Positions 36,606-45,112 of a DNA stretch of 64,000 nt are shown in pieces. Both the position numbers and the translations under genes were made by a program. The stretch covers positions 18,996 to 82,995 of the forward strand of contig UQST01000008.1 in assembly GCA_900543815.1 (NCBI GenBank), read 5' to 3'. Source of the stretch: an uncultured Prevotellaceae bacterium. Its GTDB lineage: Bacteria > Bacteroidota > Bacteroidia > Bacteroidales > Bacteroidaceae. Each line of letters opens with the position of its first letter. The stretch's first letter is position 1. The notes beneath the pieces are model-generated. The model made no database searches. It was not told where the DNA came from and worked only from the letters and a program-made list of their open reading frames with translations.

Positions 36606-38069
36606 ATGAAACTGAAGAAACGCAAAGCGACCCCAATGGATTGGGGCAAGACCATAGTAGTCACCGCACTCTACCTGTGCTTCCTGGGCTGGGTGGATGC
36701 CTGGTGGGGCCTTATCGTGGTGCCGTTCATCATCGATGCCTACATTACCCGATGGATTCCCTGGACCTGGTGGAAGGAGCTGAAGAACCCCACGGCACGA
36801 CTTATCATGAGCTGGATAGATGCCATCGTATTTGCCTTGGTAGCCGTTTACTTCTTCAACATATACTTCTTCCAGAACTACAACATCCCCAGTTCCTCGC
36901 TGGAGAAGAGCCTTCTGGTGGGCGATTATCTGGTGGTCAACAAGATGGCCTACGGCCCGCGCGTACCACAGACACCGCTTCACTTGCCCCTGGTACAGCA
37001 CACCTTGCCCAAATACTTCGGGCTGGGAGGCTGCAAGAGCTACATCGAGTGGCCCCAGTGGAAGTACAAGCGTGTGAGCCCGAAGCCCGTTGGACTGAAC
37101 GACATAGTGGTGTTCAACTACCCCGCCGGCGATACCATCGTGACCGAGATGCCTTATCAGACAGAGTACTATTCGCTCTGCTACGGCATAGGCACCCAGA
37201 TATGGGAGCAGGATCACGGCACTCTGCCTCAGGTGGAATCCTTCTCACCCATGGAGCAGAGGAAGTTCTACGGCAAGATATACAGCCTTGGCAAGCAGTA
37301 CGTAGCCATGGACCAGCGCGATTTCGGACGCATAGACACGCGCCCGGTTGACCGTAGGGAGAACTACGTAAAGCGCTGCGTGGGCCTGCCAGGACAGACG
37401 CTCCAGATAAAGAACCGCGTCATGTACCTCGACGGAAAGATGAATCCCGATGCCGAAAACGTGCAGTACAACTACAACGTGTCGCTTGTGGGCGAGTCGA
37501 TACCAGCCACACTGGTGGAACAGGCAGGCATCAGTCAGGACGACCTGCGCGATTTCTACCAGTCGGGAATACTCCCCCTCACCAAGGCTGCCAAGGCAAC
37601 CCTGGAGAAGCGCAAGGATGTGGTGGCCAGCATAAGCATCATAAAGAACCGCGAGACCGGCTCGCTCTACCCGCAGAACGCCTATACGGGATGGACTTGT
37701 GACAACTACGGACCCATCTGGATACCCAAGAAGGGGGCCACACTGCACCTCACACTGGAGAACCTGCCCATCTACGAGCGCCCCATCAGAGCCTATGAGG
37801 GCAACGACCTGCAGGTTACACCCGACGGCAAGATACTCATCAACGGCAAGGAGACCACGCAATACACCTTCCAGATGGACTATTACTGGATGCAGGGAGA
37901 CAACCGTCACAACTCGGCAGACAGCCGTTACTGGGGCTTCGTACCCGAAGACCACGTGGTGGGCAAGCCCGTGCTGGTGTGGTTCAGCACCGATAAGGAC
38001 CACCCCCTGACCAGCCTGAAGCACATCCGCTGGAACCGTCTGTTCCGCCTCGTAAGCAACATAAAGTAG
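36606..38069 (+). CDS. lepB: signal peptidase I
   Basis: 487 residues, longer than E. coli LepB, as is usual in Bacteroidales. Membrane helices occupy about residues 15-45 and 68-90. The catalytic Ser is S98 in IPSSSLEKSLLVGDYL and the general base is K256 in NYVKRCVGLPGQTL. Box E-like GDNRHNSADSRYWGFVPEDH is near residue 425. It cleaves signal peptides at the outer face of the inner membrane. Confidence 0.95.
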   Translation: MKLKKRKATPMDWGKTIVVTALYLCFLGWVDAWWGLIVVPFIIDAYITRWIPWTWWKELKNPTARLIMSWIDAIVFALVAVYFFNIYFFQNYNIPSSSLEKSLLVGDYLVVNKMAYGPRVPQTPLHLPLVQHTLPKYFGLGGCKSYIEWPQWKYKRVSPKPVGLNDIVVFNYPAGDTIVTEMPYQTEYYSLCYGIGTQIWEQDHGTLPQVESFSPMEQRKFYGKIYSLGKQYVAMDQRDFGRIDTRPVDRRENYVKRCVGLPGQTLQIKNRVMYLDGKMNPDAENVQYNYNVSLVGESIPATLVEQAGISQDDLRDFYQSGILPLTKAAKATLEKRKDVVASISIIKNRETGSLYPQNAYTGWTCDNYGPIWIPKKGATLHLTLENLPIYERPIRAYEGNDLQVTPDGKILINGKETTQYTFQMDYYWMQGDNRHNSADSRYWGFVPEDHVVGKPVLVWFSTDKDHPLTSLKHIRWNRLFRLVSNIK

Positions 38070-38102
38070 CCACGCACCGCACTCTGCGGAGTGCAGCAAC
38101 GG

Positions 38103-38256
38103 CTCTTGACCCAAAAGGCATCTGCCCTGGGCAAACCGCTGAAGCAAGCTCAGACTTCTTCCGGAAAGCTCTGGACAACAGGCGGGACGGCTTTGGGCTA
38201 AAGAGGCAATCGCTTTGGGCTAAAGGCGGAACGGCTTTATATATATGGTATAAGAC
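38103..38256. repeat. 22-bp-period array between the two signal peptidase genes
   Basis: CTTTGGGCTAAAG begins at 38191 and 38213. Related units in the same register begin at 38103 (CTCTTGACCCAAAAGGC), 38125 (CCCTGGGCAAACCG), 38169 (CTCTGGACAACAGGC) and 38235 (CTTTATAT). The last unit runs into an AT-rich stretch upstream of the next gene. Confidence 0.75.
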
Positions 38257-38325
38257 TACTGGAGACGGGGAGGAAGCTCCCTTGGAACGAACAAGAAACG
38301 CATAAAGGAAAGAAAGGAAACGCGC

Positions 38326-39045
38326 TTGAAACAACGTATCGGCATACTGCTCGCCTTTGTCTTCGCCATATCGGTGGCGGTGGCACTACGCTGCGTGGTG
38401 TTTGGCATCTACTCCATTCCCCACGACACACAGCGTCCCATGCTGATGGCAGGCGACCGCGTGCTGGTGAGCAAGTGGGCCTACGGCATGAGGCTACCCT
38501 GGTGGAAGGAGGGCGAAAGAAAGCACGCCAAGAGTCCGCAGCAGGGTGACTGGGTGGGCTTCAGCGTGCACATGCCCAATGCCAACACACATCAGAACGG
38601 CATAGGATGCCTGATGGCATGCCCGGGCGATACGGTGTGGACAGGACCGCAGTTCCGTGTGAGCCCCGTGAGAGACTACTCCCGCGGCTGCATCTGGCCG
38701 CTGGTGGTACCCAAGAAGGGCGAAACCATGGAGCTTGCACCCTGGAACATCAGCCTGTATGCACGCACCATCAACCTATACGAAGGTGTATGCGTGGATG
38801 TGAAAGCCGACCGACTGATGTGGAACAAGAGGTCGTACCGCCGTTTCCGCTTCCGTAAGAACTATTACTGGGTATATTCGGGCAACCCTGCCAACCTGCA
38901 GGACAGCCGCACCATGGGCTTCTTGCCCGAGGAGGCCATCACAGGCCAAGCCACCACCCTGCTATATTCGCTGGACGGTGAAAAGCCCTGGTACAGCCGT
39001 ATGAGGACCGACCGCACGTTCAGTCCACTGGGAGGGAAGCCATGA
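38326..39045 (+). CDS. signal peptidase I paralogue lacking the catalytic pair
   Basis: 239 residues from a TTG start preceded by a purine-rich AGGAAAGAAAGGAAA. One N-terminal membrane helix is followed by YSIPHDTQRPMLMAGDRVLV, which aligns with LepB IPSSSLEKSLLVGDYLV. The catalytic Ser position is T35. The Lys position (KRCVGLPG in LepB) is G94 in GCLMACPG. The box E-like end NPANLQDSRTMGFLPEE is kept. It probably has no peptidase activity and may act as a partner or chaperone of LepB. It overlaps the next gene by 4 nt. Confidence 0.78.
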   Translation: MKQRIGILLAFVFAISVAVALRCVVFGIYSIPHDTQRPMLMAGDRVLVSKWAYGMRLPWWKEGERKHAKSPQQGDWVGFSVHMPNANTHQNGIGCLMACPGDTVWTGPQFRVSPVRDYSRGCIWPLVVPKKGETMELAPWNISLYARTINLYEGVCVDVKADRLMWNKRSYRRFRFRKNYYWVYSGNPANLQDSRTMGFLPEEAITGQATTLLYSLDGEKPWYSRMRTDRTFSPLGGKP

Positions 39046-39608
39046 GCACACTGCTGCTGCCCTGCTGCTACCTGGCTCCCGCCTCGCACTACAGCGCCCT
39101 GCTGCACGCCGGAGAGGCTCTGACAGAGGTGTGCGACCACTATAGGAGGCAAACCCTGCGCAACCGCTGTCTCATCGACAGTCCGCAAGGGCCGCTCGCG
39201 CTGAGCATTCCCATCGTGAAGCCCAGCAGCCATGCCGCCACCAAGGACATACGCATCAGCGACCACGGAAACTGGCGCCACCAGCACTGGAACGCGCTGA
39301 TGAGCAGCTACGGGCAGTCTCCTTTCTTTGAGTATTACGCTGATGACTTCGCTCCATTCTATGAGCAGAAGTGGGAGTACCTGGCCGACTACAACCTGGC
39401 ACTGCAGTCGCTCCTGTGCCGCTTGCTCGACATAGATGCCCGATGCAGCCGTACGGAGACCTTCATGGGCGACCCCTTTGCCCAAGACTTCCCGCAGATA
39501 AAGACCACCTACTGGCAGGTGTTCGGGCACAAGGGCGGCTTCCGTCCCGGCCTGAGCATCGTTGACCTGCTCTTCAATATGGGTCCGGAGGGGCTCCTGC
39601 TCCTATGA
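39042..39608 (+). CDS. WbqC-like family protein
   Basis: 188 residues. It opens with LLLPCCYLAPASHYSALL and has NWRHQHWNALMSSYGQSPFF, which fits the WbqC-like family (in Bacteroidales regularly next to lepB). WbqC proteins occur in some O-antigen loci and are presumed to be transferases; the reaction is unknown. It has 4-nt overlaps with the genes on both sides. Confidence 0.82.
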   Translation: MSTLLLPCCYLAPASHYSALLHAGEALTEVCDHYRRQTLRNRCLIDSPQGPLALSIPIVKPSSHAATKDIRISDHGNWRHQHWNALMSSYGQSPFFEYYADDFAPFYEQKWEYLADYNLALQSLLCRLLDIDARCSRTETFMGDPFAQDFPQIKTTYWQVFGHKGGFRPGLSIVDLLFNMGPEGLLLL

Positions 39609-41227
39609 CCCTGCACCAGTTGCCTGCCGAATGCAGGCACATACCCGACCCCGAGCGCTTCACATACCCGTTCTGCTACACGCCGCACCCGCTTTGCCTG
39701 GCTGCGGCACAGCAGTTGCGCACCTATCTGGAGGGGCAAGACCGATGGGCCGAAGAACTCTCGGCGGGCAAGATGATGGGCGTGCTGGTGGTCAGACACC
39801 AGGACGAACGAGGCTTCCTGGCAGCCTTCTCGGGCACACTGGGCGGGCAGACCAGGCAGGAGTACTTCGTTCCGCCCGTTTTCGACCTCATGTCGCCTGG
39901 CAATCACTTCCAGCTGGAACAGGACCACATCACGGCCATGAACGCCCGTCTGACGGCCCTACAAGGGGAAAAGAAGGGCATGCGCCGCCGCTTGCAGTTG
40001 GACAATCTGCTTCAGCAAAGGGACTGTGAACTGCAAGCCATGCGCACCGAGGCCGAGCAGGCAAAGAGCCGCAGGCAGGCACTCAGGCAGATGCTCCCAC
40101 CCGAGGAGCTGGCTGCCAAGGAAGCCGAAATGGTGCGCGAGAGCCAGTTCCAGAAGGCTGAACTGCGTCGCGCAACCAAGCGATGGAACCAGCTCATAGA
40201 GGAGGCCGAAGCACCCCTGCGTACTATAATAAAGGAAGAGAAAGCACTCGCCGCCGAGCGCAAGAGGCGCAGCGAGGCACTCCAGCACTGGCTCTTTGAC
40301 CAATACAACCTGTTCAATGCCCAGGGCGAGAGGCGTACGGTGAGCCAGATATTCGGTTCGGCCATTCCGCCATCGGGCACAGGTGACTGCTGCGGCCCCA
40401 AACTGTTGCAGGCCGCATACGCCTGGGGGATGACGCCCATCTGCATGGGAGAATTCTGGATAGGGCGCTCGCCGGCCGACGAAGTGCGCCTCGACGGACA
40501 CTTCTACCCCGCCTGCCACAGCCGCTGCCTGCCTGTGCTGACCCACATGACGCGCGGACTGGCACTGGACAGCAACCCTCTGAAAGAGGCTTACCAGAGT
40601 GTGCTCGACAGGTTCAGCATCCAATATGCCGACAGCAGCATCGTGGTGGTGCGCAAGCCCGAGGGTATGCTATCGGTGCCAGGCAAGGACGGGCTGCCCA
40701 GCGTGCTGGATCTCCTGCGACAGCAGTTCCCTCTGGCCGCCGGCCCACTGCTGGTACACAGGCTGGACATGGACACAAGCGGACTGCTGGTGGCGGCTCT
40801 CACCGAGGAGGCTCACCGCCATCTGCAGCGGCAGTTCCTCATGCGAGAGGTGGAGAAGACGTATGTGGCGATACTCGAAAAGCCTTTGCCCGTGGGACAG
40901 AGCGGAGAGATAAGCCTGCCGCTGCGCCCCGACATCGACGACCGACCGCGCCAGATGGTGGACTACGAGCACGGCAAGAGTGCGCTCACACGATACCGCG
41001 TGACAGACTGCAGCAACGGGCATGCACGCATAGAACTGCATCCGCTGAGCGGCAGAACGCACCAGCTGCGGGTGCACTGCGCCCATCCCCTGGGTCTGGA
41101 CAACCCCATCGTGGGCGACCGACTGTACGGACACACCGCCCAGAGGCTCATGCTCCATGCCCAGGAACTTACCTTCACCCACCCCACAAGCGGAGAGCGG
41201 ATGCACTTCAGCTGGGAGGAATTCTGA
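39605..41227 (+). CDS. RluA-family pseudouridine synthase with long N-terminal extension
   Basis: 540 residues. The C-terminal catalytic domain (about 340-540) has HRLDMDTSGLLV with the catalytic Asp, and LHPLSGRTHQLRVHCAHPLG. The first about 330 residues include a coiled coil (about 115-225) and a Cys-bearing segment SGTGDCCGPKLLQAAYAWG, forming the extension known from long RluA proteins in this order. It isomerises uridine in rRNA or tRNA; the target site is not predictable. Confidence 0.88.
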   Translation: MTLHQLPAECRHIPDPERFTYPFCYTPHPLCLAAAQQLRTYLEGQDRWAEELSAGKMMGVLVVRHQDERGFLAAFSGTLGGQTRQEYFVPPVFDLMSPGNHFQLEQDHITAMNARLTALQGEKKGMRRRLQLDNLLQQRDCELQAMRTEAEQAKSRRQALRQMLPPEELAAKEAEMVRESQFQKAELRRATKRWNQLIEEAEAPLRTIIKEEKALAAERKRRSEALQHWLFDQYNLFNAQGERRTVSQIFGSAIPPSGTGDCCGPKLLQAAYAWGMTPICMGEFWIGRSPADEVRLDGHFYPACHSRCLPVLTHMTRGLALDSNPLKEAYQSVLDRFSIQYADSSIVVVRKPEGMLSVPGKDGLPSVLDLLRQQFPLAAGPLLVHRLDMDTSGLLVAALTEEAHRHLQRQFLMREVEKTYVAILEKPLPVGQSGEISLPLRPDIDDRPRQMVDYEHGKSALTRYRVTDCSNGHARIELHPLSGRTHQLRVHCAHPLGLDNPIVGDRLYGHTAQRLMLHAQELTFTHPTSGERMHFSWEEF

Positions 41228-41303
41228 GGGCAACGCCCCACGCCGCACAGCGGAGGGCAGACTTATCAACACAGGAACAAGGATATATAAAACAAGGAAT
41301 GAT

Positions 41304-42047
41304 ATGGACATCAAGAAAGAGAAGAGTAAGATCCAGCTGGATGTGCACACCCACACGGTAATGAGCGGGCATGCCTTCAGCACCGTACAGGAGATGGTGC
41401 ACGAAGCTGCCGCACAGGGACTGAAGATACTGGGCATCACGGAGCACGGGCCAAACATCCCCGGCACCTGTGATCCCATATACTTCCGCAACCTGCACGT
41501 GGTTCCGCGCCGGATGTATGGCGTGCGGCTGCTGCTGGGCGCCGAGCTGAACATACTGGACACAAAGGGCACGCTGGACCTCGACGAGCAGTATTACCGC
41601 ATGATGGACCTGCGTATAGCAGGCATACACAGCCTCTGCTGGAAGGGAGGCACGCGCGAGGAGAACACCGAGGGAGTGCTTGCGGCCATACGGAATCCCT
41701 GGACGCATATCATCAGCCACCCCGGTGACGGGGCAGCCGAACTGGACTTCAAGCCCTTGGTGATGGCGGCAGCCGAGTCGCACACGTTGCTTGAGATCAA
41801 CAACACAAGCTTCCGCCCGGCGCGTGGCTTGGTGAAGGCACACGACAACAACCTGGCTATCCTGCGCCTCTGTCGCGAGCAGGGTGTGCCTGTCATACTG
41901 GGAAGTGATGCGCACATATCCTTTGCGGTGGCCGACTATGGCTTCCTCTACCCTCTACTCGAGGAGACGAACTTCCCCGACGAGCTCATCATGAACTACG
42001 ACACAGAGCGCTTCCTCAATTACCTCAACATACCCGCAGATAATTAA
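41304..42047 (+). CDS. PHP-domain phosphoesterase (YcdX-like)
   Basis: 247 residues. Metal-binding motifs are seen: DVHTHTVMSGHAF near residue 13, GITEHGPNIPG, HPGD near 140 and the final GSDAHIS. This is the PHP layout of YcdX-type phosphatases. The start MDIKKEKSK is chosen over an upstream in-frame ATG that lies inside the rluA-like gene. Its stop codon lies inside the first unit of the following repeat array. Confidence 0.87.
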   Translation: MDIKKEKSKIQLDVHTHTVMSGHAFSTVQEMVHEAAAQGLKILGITEHGPNIPGTCDPIYFRNLHVVPRRMYGVRLLLGAELNILDTKGTLDLDEQYYRMMDLRIAGIHSLCWKGGTREENTEGVLAAIRNPWTHIISHPGDGAAELDFKPLVMAAAESHTLLEINNTSFRPARGLVKAHDNNLAILRLCREQGVPVILGSDAHISFAVADYGFLYPLLEETNFPDELIMNYDTERFLNYLNIPADN

Positions 42048-42187
42048 GAATGCTGAACGGGGTAATTAAGAATGTTGAATTTTGAATTAAGAATTAGGCT
42101 TTGTATCAATTAAGAATGCTGAATTTTGAATTAAGAATTGGGCTGCGCGATTATCGTGAATGCTGAATTTTGAATTAAGAACAGGGG
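42042..42187. repeat. 22/44-bp AT-rich array (AATTAAGAA type)
   Basis: GAATG(C/T)TGAA starts at 42048, 42070, 42114 and 42158 (steps of 22, 44 and 44). Between these, AATTAAGAA recurs at alternating steps of 21 and 23 nt, so the larger unit is 44 bp made of two half units. The first unit overlaps the stop codon of the PHP gene. Confidence 0.85.
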
Positions 42188-42202
42188 CTGGGCATTGGGC
42201 GC

Positions 42203-42312
42203 AGCCCTTTTCTTTTTGGGGAAAACGCATTTTCTTTTGCCCGAAAAGCTCCTTTCCTTCATACAAGGACAGCTCTGGTTTTGCTCAAAGACTGCCCTGC
42301 AGTTTGCCTTCG
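42203..42312. repeat. 22-bp-period array, 5 units
   Basis: Units begin at 42203 (AGCCCTTTTCTTTTTGGGG), 42225 (ACGCATTTTCTTTTGCCCG), 42247 (AGCTCCTTTCCTTC), 42269 (ACAGCTCTGG) and 42291 (ACTGCCCTGC). The GCAG-core array starting at 42355 continues almost in register. Confidence 0.75.
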
Positions 42313-42354
42313 GCTGCGCTCCCTGGCACCCGGTGCCATTGCGGGACGTGAAAT

Positions 42355-42433
42355 GCAGTGCGCTGCATGTGCCTGCGCAGCACGCTGCGATGAAGGATGC
42401 AGCGCGCTGCACCGGGCATCGCACCGCACTGCA
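42355..42433. repeat. 22-bp-period array, GCAG subfamily, 4 units
   Basis: Cores start at 42355, 42377, 42399 and 42421: GCAGTGCGCTGCA, GCAGCACGCTGCG, GCAGCGCGCTGCA and GCACCGCACTGCA. Together with the two arrays before it, this fills nearly the whole gap between the PHP gene and the convergent gene at 42554. No gene was seen in that gap. Confidence 0.9.
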
Positions 42434-42481
42434 TCCTGCGCCCCACTTTCCTGCCTGCTCCAGAGGAGGCCCTTTTATACA

Positions 42482-42518
42482 AAGAAGCTGCGCGATGACA
42501 CACACCGCGCAGCTTCTT
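42482..42518. terminator. two-way terminator hairpin between convergent genes
   Basis: AAGAAGCTGCGCG (42482-42494) and its exact reverse complement (42506-42518) form a 13-bp stem with an 11-nt loop. It lies 36 nt past the stop of the minus-strand gene at 42554. Confidence 0.75.
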
Positions 42519-42553
42519 CTCCATACCCAAGGGACTGCCCTGGGAAGCCCCAC

Positions 42554-43492
42554 TCACTTCTTTTCGGTCATCACTCCTTCGATGACCACCTCGTCGGTAA
42601 ACAGGTTGCCGGGGATGACGAGCGAGCCATCGGGCAGGAAGTCTTTCTGCTCAAAGGTGGTTTGCTTCGTTCTGCCAGTACCATGATGCACGATTATGGC
42701 AGTGCACACGAAGCCCTGTTCGCCCACGCCCTTCACCTTGAGCGGTGTGCCGGACTTGTGTCGGAAGCCTGCGTTGAAAGGCGTGCCGTCGGCCAGGAGC
42801 ACCTCGCCATTGCGCTGTGAGTTGGTCACGAGCACCGTGCCGTCGCCCTTGGGCGTACCAGTCTGCTGGGCTGTGGCCTGCTGGGGAGCAGCCTCACCCA
42901 GGTGGATATTGTCGATGTAGGCCACAAAGGGCTCCGTCAGGCGGTGGGGTGATTCGCAGTCGAAGACGATGACCACCGAGTGAGCCTTGATGCCGCCGGC
43001 ACCCTTCATGGGGAACACCACATCGGTCCACTGGCCTGGGGTGGCGCTATTGAGGGCCAGACGGGTGGACTGTGCCACCTCCAGGCTCTGGTGTGCCCAA
43101 GCCTCGTCGGTACGCTTGCCCAGTACCACCAACAGGCATCGGCCAGCCACGGGCTTATGTATGCTCACGTGCAGATACTGCTCTGCGGGAGTGAGTTCGA
43201 ACTGCATCTCGGGGGGCAGCACCACCCTGGCACCGTACGTATTGCTGCCATAGAGGGAGCGCTGACAGCCCAGGACGTGGGCCGAAGGGTTGGTGTCATC
43301 GCGGAAGGGGTTGGCCACCACCTGGCAGTTACCCTGCAGGCGTCCGGTGCGGAAGGGCGACTCGGCCCATGTGTCCCACACTCCCACCTGTGGCAGAGTG
43401 CTCTCCTCGAAGGTTATCATCTGTGCCTGGGAAGCCGTGCAACCGGCCATGGCCAGCAACAAGGCGCATATATTCTGTTTTCTCATCATCAT
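42554..43492 (-). CDS. secreted protein of unknown function, fucosidase operon partner
   Basis: 312 residues. A signal peptide or lipoprotein-like start (ALLLAMAGCTASQAQ) could be lipidated at the Cys. Residues about 25-205 look like a carbohydrate-binding beta-sandwich (FEESTLPQVGVWDTW ... VAYIDNIHLGEA, the latter typical of jelly-roll CBMs). After a linker rich in Q and T comes a small C-terminal beta domain. It lies 6 nt downstream of the GH29 gene and is surely co-transcribed with it, so a glycan-binding or surface role is inferred. The family was not recognised. Confidence 0.7.
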   Translation of the reverse strand: MMMRKQNICALLLAMAGCTASQAQMITFEESTLPQVGVWDTWAESPFRTGRLQGNCQVVANPFRDDTNPSAHVLGCQRSLYGSNTYGARVVLPPEMQFELTPAEQYLHVSIHKPVAGRCLLVVLGKRTDEAWAHQSLEVAQSTRLALNSATPGQWTDVVFPMKGAGGIKAHSVVIVFDCESPHRLTEPFVAYIDNIHLGEAAPQQATAQQTGTPKGDGTVLVTNSQRNGEVLLADGTPFNAGFRHKSGTPLKVKGVGEQGFVCTAIIVHHGTGRTKQTTFEQKDFLPDGSLVIPGNLFTDEVVIEGVMTEKK

Positions 43493-43498
43493 GTCTGT

Positions 43499-45013
43499 TT
43501 AGAAAATGCCTATTCGCTCAAGGGTGGGACAGGCGCGGCTGTCCAAGATGGTCACACGAAGGAAGCGCACGTTATCTACTCCCTGCCAGCCCTCAGTGCT
43601 GCCGCTCAGGGGTACGATGCGCTTGTAGCCTATGGTGGTGCAGATGTTCTCGGCATGGGGCTGCCAGCTGATGCCGTCGGCCGAAGTCTCTATGCGGAAC
43701 TTCCTGACGCGCTGCCCCAGGGCGATGTGCTCCTGCAGGAGTACAGCATGAACGTTCTGCGGAGTCTTCCACGAGAAGGTGAGGGTGGGCTGCTCACAGT
43801 CGTCGTCGGTGGCCCAGTAAGTGGTGGTCTTGCCATCCACAAGCCTCTTGGCCTTGAAATCACGGCGCTTGCCCGCCTGGCGCACGTGGCTGGCCTCTAT
43901 GCGACAGCCCTTCAGGGCGAGGTCGGCTCCTGCGCCCAACCGCTCACGCAGCAGACTGCCCATGCCGCGCAATGCCTCTGCACTGTGCTCGGGTACCAGT
44001 CCGTCCTTGGCAGGGGGAATGTTGAGGATGAGCGTGGCATTGCGGCCCACGGTCTCGAGATACATTCTGAAGAGGCGTTCGGGGCTGAGTGCCTCTTCGC
44101 CGTCATGGTAGAACCACCCGCGGTTGGTAGCCTTGGCATCACTCTCGCCAGGCAACCAGAGCCATCCGCCCTCGGCGCCTTCCTCGGCACGGGGCTGGTC
44201 TTTACCATCAAGACGATTGTCGGTGGCCCAGTTGGAGATGCCCGCATATCCGCTCTCGTTACCTATCCATCGGGCCTCGCCACCCACACCCCACATCACG
44301 CAGTGGGGCAATAGGGCATGCACCGTATCGCGCAGATTGGGCACATCATAATAGGTGGCCCTATCCACCTTGACCGTTCCGCGACGTCCGCCATAGTAGC
44401 CGTCGCCGCCGTTGGCACCGTCGAACCACATCTCAAACTGGTCACTGCCATAGGACGCACACTCGAGGCACTGGCGCAGGAACACGTCGGTCACATACCG
44501 GGGAGTGCCGTAGAGAGCACTGTTGCGGTCCCATGGACTGATGTAGAAACCGTATTTCATGCCCAGTCGCTGCGCGGCCTTGGCGAAATCGCGGGGGATA
44601 TTGGTGGCCTTGGCATTGGGGTTGGTGCACGTGGCCACGTTGTGTGTGGTGGTCTGCGTAGGCCACAGGCAGAAGCCGTCATGATGCTTGACCACGGCTA
44701 TGCCACCGCGCATGCCGGCATCGCGCGCCACCCTGAGCCACTGCTCGGGGTTGGGCACGGCAGTGGGGGCAAAGAGGTTCTCGTCCTCGTCGCCCAAGCC
44801 CCACTCGCGGCCGGTGTAGGTGTTCATGCCATAATGGAAGAAGGCGTAAAACTCTGTCTGGTTCCATGCCAACTGCGCCGCAGTGGGCAGGGGATGCACA
44901 GGACGCGGCTCGTTCTGCGGATTGGGAACGTGCTCGCTGACCGTAGCAAGCTGGGCCATGAGCGCCAGAGGCAGGCTCCATGCCAGCAGGGAGGTAAAGA
45001 TGTTTCTTTTCAC
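43499..45013 (-). CDS. alpha-L-fucosidase (GH29)
   Basis: 504 residues from a GTG start (VKRNIFTSLLAWSLPLALMA signal peptide). No ATG gives a sensible start: upstream ATGs add non-signal sequence beyond the promoter, and the next downstream ATG is inside the signal. GH29 features are FYAFFHYGMNTYTGREWG near the N terminus, AVVKHHDGFCLW and the nucleophile segment FEMWFDGANGG (Asp). The C-terminal about 140 residues resemble a discoidin-like (F5/8) domain. It removes alpha-L-fucose from host or plant glycans in the periplasm. It is followed by a secreted partner. Confidence 0.92.
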   Translation of the reverse strand: MKRNIFTSLLAWSLPLALMAQLATVSEHVPNPQNEPRPVHPLPTAAQLAWNQTEFYAFFHYGMNTYTGREWGLGDEDENLFAPTAVPNPEQWLRVARDAGMRGGIAVVKHHDGFCLWPTQTTTHNVATCTNPNAKATNIPRDFAKAAQRLGMKYGFYISPWDRNSALYGTPRYVTDVFLRQCLECASYGSDQFEMWFDGANGGDGYYGGRRGTVKVDRATYYDVPNLRDTVHALLPHCVMWGVGGEARWIGNESGYAGISNWATDNRLDGKDQPRAEEGAEGGWLWLPGESDAKATNRGWFYHDGEEALSPERLFRMYLETVGRNATLILNIPPAKDGLVPEHSAEALRGMGSLLRERLGAGADLALKGCRIEASHVRQAGKRRDFKAKRLVDGKTTTYWATDDDCEQPTLTFSWKTPQNVHAVLLQEHIALGQRVRKFRIETSADGISWQPHAENICTTIGYKRIVPLSGSTEGWQGVDNVRFLRVTILDSRACPTLERIGIF

Positions 45014-45035
45014 AGCGTAATCATTTATGTGGTGA

Positions 45036-45043
45036 CAAATATA
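45036..45043 (-). promoter_or_regulatory. minus-7 element of the fucosidase operon
   Basis: TATATTTG on the minus strand fits TAnnTTTG and lies 22 nt before the GTG at 45013. It excludes the upstream ATG starts. Confidence 0.6.
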
Positions 45044-45086
45044 AGCAAAGTTTTCGGGATTCCTTGCACAGATGGACGAAAGGCAA

Positions 45087-45094
45087 TAGTTTTG
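45087..45094 (+). promoter_or_regulatory. minus-7 element of the M16 peptidase gene
   Basis: TAGTTTTG lies 18 nt before the ATG at 45113 and is back to back with the fucosidase promoter. Confidence 0.6.
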
Positions 45095-45112
45095 CATGAA
45101 AATTACCATATA

